Source: Microstegium vimineum
Lineage: Eukaryota > Streptophyta > Magnoliopsida > Poales > Poaceae
Reading direction: 5' to 3'
Length of the DNA: 64,000 nt
NCBI GenBank assembly: GCA_022036555.1
Contig: CM039137.1
Location: 2,330,947 to 2,394,946 of the forward strand
Part shown: one piece after another, positions 56,701 to 64,000 of the stretch
Layout of the letters: each line of letters begins with the position of its first letter
Numbering within the stretch: the stretch's first letter is position 1
Notes under the pieces: model-generated
The model's input: the letters and a program-made list of their open reading frames with translations, nothing else
Databases searched by the model: none
Told to the model about the DNA's origin: nothing
Position numbers and translations under genes: made by a program

Positions 56701-57501
56701 AAGATTTACCTTGTACCATGTCCCCACCATTATTAAGTCTTTTCCAGATAGAAGATCTTTGATACCAACATTCTTTTAGTGTTCTCTCTCTTGTCATATA
56801 AACCCTAGCTCGCAGCGGTGTCTATCCATCATGAACGGTGGTACGTAGTTAGCCCCAAATTCACTTGTAATTAACTTTAACGTTTGTTACATTTATTTTA
56901 ATGACAAATTTTCACATCAATCGTCGATAGGATGCTCAGCATTTTATAAAAGTGGACGCATGTGTGGTGAGCAAGTACTTGGTCCAGGAGCTTTATTCTC
57001 CCTTCCAACTATGGATCTACACTCCTCATAATTAAATAAATATAGGCACGCTTTCGATGCCTAATCTATGAGTAGCCACACATTGTCAAATGCACACGAG
57101 TACATTACACAAACTACAATTCATTGTCGTAGTTACTCATTAGCCTTTGTTGCTAGGGCAAAAGCATTGAGACACCACTTGTTCATTCGCTTCTACTAGT
57201 TGGTGGATCGTGCGTGACGCATTCGCGCTGTTGTGGTACGCCTAGCCTGGAGAGCAATGATTTGTTGTATGCTGTCAAAAAAAATTGATTTGTTGTCTGC
57301 GCGGTTGCAACAAAAGCCATGAAACAGGCACAAAAGAAAGGTCTAAGAACGACGTTTTCAGAATACAGAAATGGGCAGCATCCTTCTGTAAAAGAAGGGG
57401 GCTGACTCACTTTGCATTTCGTGACACACACACACACAGGAGAGAGAGATGAGAGAGAGAGATGAGAATTATATTCTAATAAGGGCAGGGGATACATGGG
57501 T
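53788..57501. other. AT-rich intergenic region, no gene recognised
   Basis: Low-complexity AT-rich sequence with only short frames. It contains a possible SINE (55521-55680). A segment near 55125-55185 (ATCACTACCGGTCCGTGAC, CCGATAGTGATAAC) resembles subterminal repeats of grass CACTA elements but has no matching ends. Confidence 0.4.
55521..55680 (+). other. tRNA-like RNA polymerase III promoter, possible tRNA-derived SINE
   Basis: TAGCTCAGCTGG at 55530-55541 is an exact A-box, and AGTTCCAATCC at 55579-55589 is a near B-box, at tRNA-like spacing (about 37 bp between). The sequence does not fold as a real tRNA: the acceptor arms match at only three bases and the T arm has a mismatch. About 90 bp of unrelated sequence follows, as in tRNA-derived SINEs. 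No flanking duplication was found. Confidence 0.35.
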
Positions 57502-57510
57502 ATAATAGAT

Positions 57511-57699
57511 GGGAACATATGCTATGGAAACCAGGTTTTCGTGGAAACTATAGAAACTCGCACGTGGATCATTGGATCTAAATCCGATGGTGGGAGAGAT
57601 TAGCAATTAACCCCTCCCACCATCGGATTTAGATCCAACGATTCACGTGCGAGTTTTCATAGTTTTCACGGGAATCTGATTTCCATAGCATACATTCCC
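57511..57699. mobile_element. Mutator-type foldback MITE, 189 bp, perfect 9-bp target duplication
   Basis: ATAATAGAT flanks both sides (57502-57510 and 57700-57708). The arms are almost full-length inverted repeats of about 80 bp each: GGGAACATATGCTATGG against CCATAGCATACATTCCC, then CTCGCACGTGGATC against GATTCACGTGCGAG, and GGATCTAAATCCGATGGTGG against its complement. The arms are separated by a loop of only about 15-20 bp. A 9-bp duplication is diagnostic of Mutator-like elements. Confidence 0.8.
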
Positions 57700-58299
57700 A
57701 TAATAGATAGTGGAGGGGCCAGCACCAGGTCTTATATAGCATTGACAAATTAAGGGAATGCTCATGAGCTGATTGGTGGCTGGCCTAATCTGGCCAAAAA
57801 GATGGCAATTTGTGAGAACATTTTGACTATGCACACTCATGCTCCCCAAGAAAGAAGAAAAGCCAAACAACCACTTATTATGCCATGCTATGTACAGTAT
57901 GTACGTACTTGACCCATTTCTCAACTGTTGCCAAGCAATGAAGCCACTTACATTCTGCCTTGTTTCTTTGCTGCTATATTTGTCGTCACGTGTCTATGTC
58001 TTGTCACTGTCAGACTTCTTCAGTTGACGTAGTCAGTGATTATTTTCCCACCGGTCAAGGTAACTTAATTTGCTGAGGATATTTTCACTGACCTCAACTA
58101 AATGAAAAATTACCATAGGATCTCATTCTCATGCGTGGATTACTTTGCTTTATGCTGTCACGAGGTAGCAGTCCTTACGTGAATTCGTTAATGCCTCGTA
58201 CTAGCCTATTAGTTACAAGAGCCTCAGCAACACTTTGGTTCGATTTCCGGCGCACGAGCGAATATTTCAGAATTGATGACTTTTCCTTCAATAACGAGT

Positions 58300-58398
58300 G
58301 GTCTGTTCGTTTGGCAGGATTATGTATTGTTCTGGTAGGATTATGCACTGCTGGCTGATTTCTGGATTTAAGCCGGCTGAAAAGCCAAGCGAACAGGC
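58300..58398. mobile_element. Short MITE with G(G/C)(T/C)CTGTTCG(T/C)TTGGC termini
   Basis: The left end is GGTCTGTTCGTTTGGC and the inward right end GCCTGTTCGCTTGGC. The right half (TTTAAGCCGGCTGAAAAGCC) also occurs at about 45790-45812, so a family member is present twice in the window. Confidence 0.5.
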
Positions 58399-58664
58399 TG
58401 AAAATGTATGTGATGACTTTTCGTCAATTTTGATTATCTCGAGGATTTGACAGTCCAATCTTCAAAGATAATCATATCGATCGGATTTGCGTGCGTGTAT
58501 TTATAGGTTGAGTGTGTGGACGCTGTGAACATATACTTATACTCTATAAAAAAAATATTAGAAGAGAGCTCATCTTCATGATTTGTCGATTCAATCTTCG
58601 AAGATACTCATATGCATAGGATTTGCCTATGTGTGTGCGTGCTGATAGGATTAAGTGTCACTAG

Positions 58665-58800
58665 TACACACGTCTTTTAGTTTTAAAAAAATACACACCC
58701 TTTAGTCTCGGTTGGGAACGGACTTTAGTCCCGATTTTCCCGACCGGGACACTATAGATCTACGAACCAGGACTAAAGGGTCTATTAGATCCAGACACAA
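58665..58800. mobile_element. CACTA-derived fragment
   Basis: CACTAGTACACACG at 58669 is followed by CCCTTTAGTCTCGGTTGGG and GGACTTTAGTCCCGATT, and then by CGACCGGGAC and CAGGACTAAAGGGTC in the other orientation. The TTTAGTCCCGGTT repeat is a familiar CACTA subterminal motif in grasses. The right end is missing. Confidence 0.45.
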
Positions 58801-59113
58801 AATTAATCAAAATTATTACATATTTTAGACATCGACCAAAGTTCGGTTATCTTATAGCGTGGGGGTACGTTGTGAGCGTAAGTGTTATATTCTTTAATAA
58901 AAAAAAACACTAGAAAGTTCGGCAGTAGTTATCCATAGTGACTGAGTGAGAAAGCCGCTTGTTGTTTTCGCCTACAAAGAGCCCCGCAACACACGCGTGC
59001 TTTACTGGCACTAACTAGTCAGCACTTATCGTCCTGTTCTTGAATAGTGCGTGAAAGAGTGAAAGCAAAATGTGTAGCTGTAGCCAAGCTAGCTAGCTGG
59101 CTCATATACCTGC

Positions 59114-59126
<13 letters not shown>

Positions 59127-59163
<37 letters not shown>
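59127..59163. repeat. (AT)n microsatellite
   Basis: About 18 AT units. A second, longer AT tract lies at 59289-59355, interrupted once by ATAATATAT. Confidence 0.9.
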
Positions 59164-59165
<2 letters not shown>

Positions 59166-59286
59166 TGTCTACTCAGATGGTTGTACAAACCAAATGAATC
59201 ATCAGCTCATGCTACCCTGAAGAAGATAAAAGAGAAACTAATGCCCTTAGCTAGTTTCTCACCAGAAGTAAGTGGGAACAAAGAAA

Positions 59287-59288
<2 letters not shown>

Positions 59289-59355
<67 letters not shown>
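59289..59355. repeat. (AT)n microsatellite, interrupted
   Basis: About 65 bp of AT repeats with one break near 59327. The reading frame crossing it (59181-59396) is an artefact of this repeat. Confidence 0.9.
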
Positions 59356-59358
<3 letters not shown>

Positions 59359-60038
59359 TCTACAGTTTTGTTTTCTTTCAGAAGTTGAAATGTTAACGTG
59401 TAGTTGATCTAACACCCCAAAATTCCAATGTCACACTTGAGAAATAAAATTGATTCAAAAAGTGGTGCTTTCTATATAACTTCTGTAACTATATAGCAAC
59501 TTAAAATCATATATAATCCTATTTCTCTCTTTCTCTCAGTTATGTGCCTTGAGTGGATTATGCCCTGCTCTGCTGGTGTTGCATGCCATCCTTTCCTCTC
59601 CTCTCTCGTCACTATCGAATCTCTCAAGTTCCATGACACTGAATGGATGTTAGCCTACTAAGGAAGTCAACTAGATGATAGTGAAGCAAAATAAAAAAAA
59701 CCAATCCGTACAACATGCAACGTCCTGCTCATGAAAAAGCCTAAGGAAAAGGGTAAGCATATTAGAAGAAAATATTCTTATAAAGATTCTACAAGTGTTA
59801 CTGCGTGATCAACGTTGCATCAAGACAGAGAACTAATCCACCAAATTATAGTTTGCCAGGGCTAAAGATCTAGGTGTTATATAGGCATAACAAAACTAGT
59901 TAAAAATAAATGTCTTCTAAGCAAAAGATTATTTAAATTGCTGAATGAAGAAGGAAACTGATAGGCCTTGAAACATTACTTCTAAACCTCTGCCTAGCGA
60001 CAAGCACACAGCTAAAAAACAGAGGGTGACCCCACACG

Positions 60039-60651
60039 CACTATAGCAGACGGGCCCTTCGCCGAGTGCCCCTTGCACTCGGCAAAGGCTTCATTGCACT
60101 CGGCGACGTCTTTGCCGAGTGCAGCACTCGGCGAAGGGCCGCCGACAAATCAGAAGCCGGCGAAGGAGGCGTCGCCGAGTGCCGGATCTCGGACACTCGG
60201 CAACGAGTGTCAAACCGACACTCGGCAACGATTTAACGCCGTCCGTTGGCGGCATACGCCGTTTTCTTTTTTTTCTTTGCCGAGTGCAGCACTCGATAAA
60301 GAAATTGGAATTTTTTTTGGAAATAATTCTTTGCCGAGAGCTTCTGGCAATTCACTCGGCCGAGTGCTTTACCTTGGTGCTCGGCGATTTTTTTTAAAGT
60401 TTGACGGCGTGGTTGGTTCGACCGTTACGCCGTGATTTTTTTTTGCCGGGCGTAATTCTTTGCCGAGTGCTGCACTCGGCAAAGACTGGCGTTGTCGAGC
60501 GTTGTTATTTGCCGAGAGCTGTGTAACAGACGACACTCGGCACAGAATTCTTCGCCGAGTGTTTTGGCGTCGCAGAGTGCATTTCTCTGGCACTCGACAA
60601 AGGAAGCTGCAACGCTTCAGTCACTCGGCAACGCTGCGTTCTCCCGTAGTG
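60039..60651. mobile_element. Complete non-autonomous CACTA element, 613 bp, target duplication ACG
   Basis: The left end is CACTATAGCAGACGGG and the inward right end CACTACGGGAGAACGC. ACG flanks both sides (60036-60038 and 60652-60654). It is packed with the subterminal repeat TTTGCCGAGTGC / GCACTCGGCAAA in both orientations, more than a dozen exact or near copies. This repeat is well known from grass CACTA elements. No transposase; overlapping short frames are not genes. Confidence 0.85.
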
Positions 60652-63600
60652 ACGTCCTAGTGACTATCGATCTTGTGATTAGAATGTCACTCATGTACAT
60701 GGAAAAAATATCCTTGTGCAAATTGTTTCAATGCCATCATAACCAAACTTGTGAGTCCGTCTTCTAGAGGATAGACCAAGTGCAGAGAGAATGGATAATT
60801 GGGTAAATAACTTGCACAAGAAAAAAAATATTTTTTATTTTCAAATAAAAATGTTATTCTTGCTTGACCGAGTTATTGAATCAATCACCAAACATACGTG
60901 ACATTGTATAAGATTTAATTAAGCATGAGGCTACCTATATTATGGATCAAATTAACATCATTAGCAATCTGGCAAACAAAGAATAAGTTCCGAGGTGTCT
61001 CATTTTTATGATAAAGTAGCATGTTTTATACTTCCTTGCTACTTCTCATGGCTAGGTTAAGTCAGTATTAGTTGCCTTATAAAATACCATAGATTTTAAT
61101 CTTGAATGGGGCCTTCAATTTCGACAAGCATTGTTAAATATTATGAACATTGGTGTTGATTAAAGTTTGACAGCATGACTTCACTAAAGCCTACATATCC
61201 ATTTGTAGTAAGTTTTTCCATGCAACACTTCTAGATCTTGGGTTAAATGAAAGTTAGTAATTCATTTTAACGAATGGTTCCAAGCTGCATGGGATTCCTA
61301 TGCCAAGGGAGATTTGCTGGATATGATCTAACGAGCATATGCTATAATAAGATGTTAGGTATATCTCTATATTTTAAAGACAATGATACTGGTCATGCAA
61401 GGTTGATCTTCTTGACCACATATCCTCCCAATACCATAAGAAGATTTGTTTGAAGGTTTTAGGAGTGATTGAAATTTGGAATGGATTCAAATTTAAATCA
61501 AAATAGTTGGGAGATGAAGAATGGGATGTTTGAAAGTTTTTATGCCATGGTTTGGTGTTGCCAACCGTGAACACATAGATTGAAGAGTTTAGGGATTTTT
61601 GGATAGGGTATTGTCTAAATTTGATCCTAGGTTTCATGCTAGGATTTGAGGGAGTGCACAAACACATTCACACATATATAGTTTTTAATAAAGGTACCAA
61701 ATGTTGAAAATAGATGTATAGCTATTATTCTTAGAATTAGGAGTAAAAATTGAAAAAAAATTGTATTTTTACATGATGCTCAAAATAGGATGTTGCACGG
61801 AGTATATAACAATGAGAGGGATTGGGTGGCCTCTATGTACTAAATAGTGTAAGGAAAATGGCACCCAACATGGGCCGTTATGGTTTTTGGTGTTTGATGA
61901 ACATCATGACCAGCTTTACTAACAACGTTTGCTAGTTACAAGGAAATGTTTAAATGAATGCAAGGTGGACTTGGACTTAGGCAACATGAAAATAAGAAAG
62001 ATCAACGCCTTAATCAAGGCATTGGAGCTACTAAAGAAGACCTACAAGCCTTGCAAGAAGTTCATGACACCAAGAGGATTGGAACAAGCATGTTCAAGAT
62101 GCACAAAGAAATGTGAAGAAAATCAGTTTAGACTGCACCAAAAAAATCTGGTGGTTTGGTGAAACAAGCATTGAAAAAATGTTTATAGGCACTAGCGCAT
62201 ACGCAGAAGAAATGTGAACACCAGGAATCACTAGGAATCTCCAACATACCTAGCAATCCACTCACTATACAAAGCGATAGGGTCTAGAGTTTCTGTAGAA
62301 GAAGAATAGAGAGGTCGGGGAGGCACCAAAAATGTTAGGTGCTCCGCACCGGAGAAAGGGAGTTCTCCGATGAGCTCCAATCCTAGAATCCAAGAGCATC
62401 AATGCTCACTGGAACTGTTCGGTGTGCACCGAAAAGGTTGTATCAAAGAAAGGGGCAACATTGTTGTTGGTGTATTTCACCTAGGAGTATTTCAAGGTAT
62501 CGTAATTTATATTTTCCCAAGGGAAAGCAGAGCTAGAAATGATAATTGGATAGAGATCCTAGAGAGCACCTCAACTTAGTACCAACTAGTATAGGGGGTA
62601 AACGATATATGTGATAGGAAGGGTGATGAATGAATAAGCCACAGTAAAATATAACTTAGAGATAACTAGATAGTATAGCTAGGTGGGAGGACAACGAGAG
62701 AGTATAGGGACTCCTATGTAATTCACTCTACTTCAATATACTTAGCCAATTAATTAGTCTAAACACTGTAGTTTGTCTCCTCAATACAAGTATGCTAGGC
62801 GAGAGGATAGATCAGTAGGAGGACAAAACTCCTACCGGACCACGCTCTCTTTTTACGGGGGGCTTACCTTTTAAAAACTTGCCTAAGAACACGTGGTGGA
62901 ATACAAAGACTAGACAAGGGTGTCACTCTCTTGCTAACTACCACAAACAATCCGTGCAACAAGCGGTAACCAAGGATAAGGTGATGTATAAGCACCACAC
63001 TTACACACAACTTACTACTTTGACTATGACCTATAATCAAAGCACCCTATGACAGAAAATGATCTCATGCGGGAAAGGCCACAAGGATCACATACTATTG
63101 ATGTAAAGGCTATTAATAAGCACAAGTATATAGCAAGACTATAGCTAGTATAGAAATGCTCAAAGTAAAGACTAAGTAAAGTAGAGGAAAAGTAATATAT
63201 TGAATAAGATAAAGTCTTACAAAGAAGGAAAGATACAAGAGTTATACCAGACTTTCCAGAAGACGACTCCAGAAATCCCAAGCACAGCTCGACTCAATTC
63301 TAACTCCCACTCTAGACTAACTACTAGAACAATCTAAGGAATATAGCTTATAGGTTTATTCACCATGTATGAAGAGGGGGGATATGAGCCTCTATTTATA
63401 ATGGGAGGTGGAGTTGGGGCTACTCCATCGCCACGTCATCGATCCAGGAGACTTCAATCCTCCACCCTTGGATCCACCGCCTCTAAACCGACTTAGAGTG
63501 GATGGTTCAGATCTTCAACATGTGTTTATTGTGCAGGGGAGTCACCAGGCGCAGCAACGACCTAGGGGGAGGTCGGCTGGCCCCCCCTATGGCCTGTGGG

Positions 63601-64000
63601 CCCTGCCTTGGTCTCCTGAAGCATACCCCACTGGTCAGGGACCAAGTGGGGGGTTGGAGCCCTTGGTGAGAGGTCGGCGGACCTCCCTATAGAGGTCTGG
63701 GCTCACCTCGCCCTTCCAGAAGGTGTCCCCACTTGTCATGTCTCTTGGTTGGGTCTTCTGAGTTGTTTGTCATGTTGATCTCATTGATGTGGGCCCATGG
63801 ATCCATGTGAGTTGCTTGTGAGCCGTTGGAAGAAAGCATAGAGTGATCCGAGGGTTGAGATCCACTCTGAGGTGCTTCTCCTGGATCATGGTCAGGAGGG
63901 AGAGCGGATGGACCCTATAGGAGGTCGGTCGACCCCCTATGTGGGTCCCACTAGCTCTCCTTTGCTCCATTTCTTTAATCCTGCAATCAAATACTCATGG
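60652..64000. other. Gene-poor right edge; likely retroelement LTR fragment on the minus strand from about 62.8 kb
   Basis: 60.65-62.8 kb is AT-rich, with only short frames and no domain. From about 62.8 kb base composition changes. On the minus strand TATAAATAGAGGCTC (complement of 63388-63402) is a good TATA box, preceded by a long G/C-rich unique-looking stretch (63410-63990) and followed by a leader-like segment. This is the layout of an LTR promoter, but no LTR end lies in the window, so the assignment is tentative. Confidence 0.3.

Noticed and set aside
1..64000. CRISPR arrays, prophage or bacterial operons
   Set aside because: No short direct repeats with regular unique spacers. Spliced genes and plant transposons show this is eukaryotic nuclear DNA.

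Overview
The window is plant nuclear DNA, most likely from a panicoid grass (sorghum, sugarcane or maize relative). Genes carry GT-AG introns. The transposon families are typically grass: Stowaway and Tourist MITEs, Helitrons with CTAG ends, a CACTA element built on the GCACTCGGC subterminal repeat, and a Sirevirus-type copia element. The species call is inference; no marker fixes it.

Genes. Four host genes can be modelled and look functional or nearly so. (1) An ECT-type YTH-domain m6A reader, + strand, nine coding exons from 5444 to 10555, whose reading frame stays open for 76 more codons after its stop. (2) An intronless GeBP/STOREKEEPER-type DNA-binding protein, + strand, 33464-34414. (3) A CPR5-like membrane nucleoporin, - strand, five coding exons from 44376 to 41165. 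(4) An intronless purine permease (PUP), + strand, 47975-49144. A decayed gene for an atypical dual-specificity phosphatase (PFA-DSP/SIW14 type) lies at about 32.2-32.8 kb. These genes show no evident shared function; they read as ordinary neighbours on a chromosome arm.

Transposons fill most of the rest. Between 11.1 and 30.1 kb a minus-strand Helitron (11149-13867), a plus-strand Helitron (15253-16760) and a 13.25-kb copia element (16845-30096, 5-bp target duplication AGAAC) lie almost side by side. The copia element has about 1.57-kb LTRs, a tRNA-iMet primer site, G-rich polypurine tracts, a degenerate gag-pol, and a large extra 3' reading frame of about 897 codons broken by seven stops. 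Palindromic GCGTCGGACGC-type boxes occur in both LTRs and again before this extra frame.

From 34.6 to 39.9 kb a PIF/Harbinger element (target duplication TTA) with a MYB/SANT-like pseudogene sits inside a hAT-like element (8-bp duplication GTCTGGAT). The last 15 kb (49.2-64 kb) have no recognisable host gene. They hold microsatellites, a Mutator-type foldback element with a perfect 9-bp duplication, a complete 613-bp CACTA element (duplication ACG), a diverged repeat array with an inserted inverted-repeat element, a possible tRNA-derived SINE, and probably part of a retroelement LTR at the right edge.
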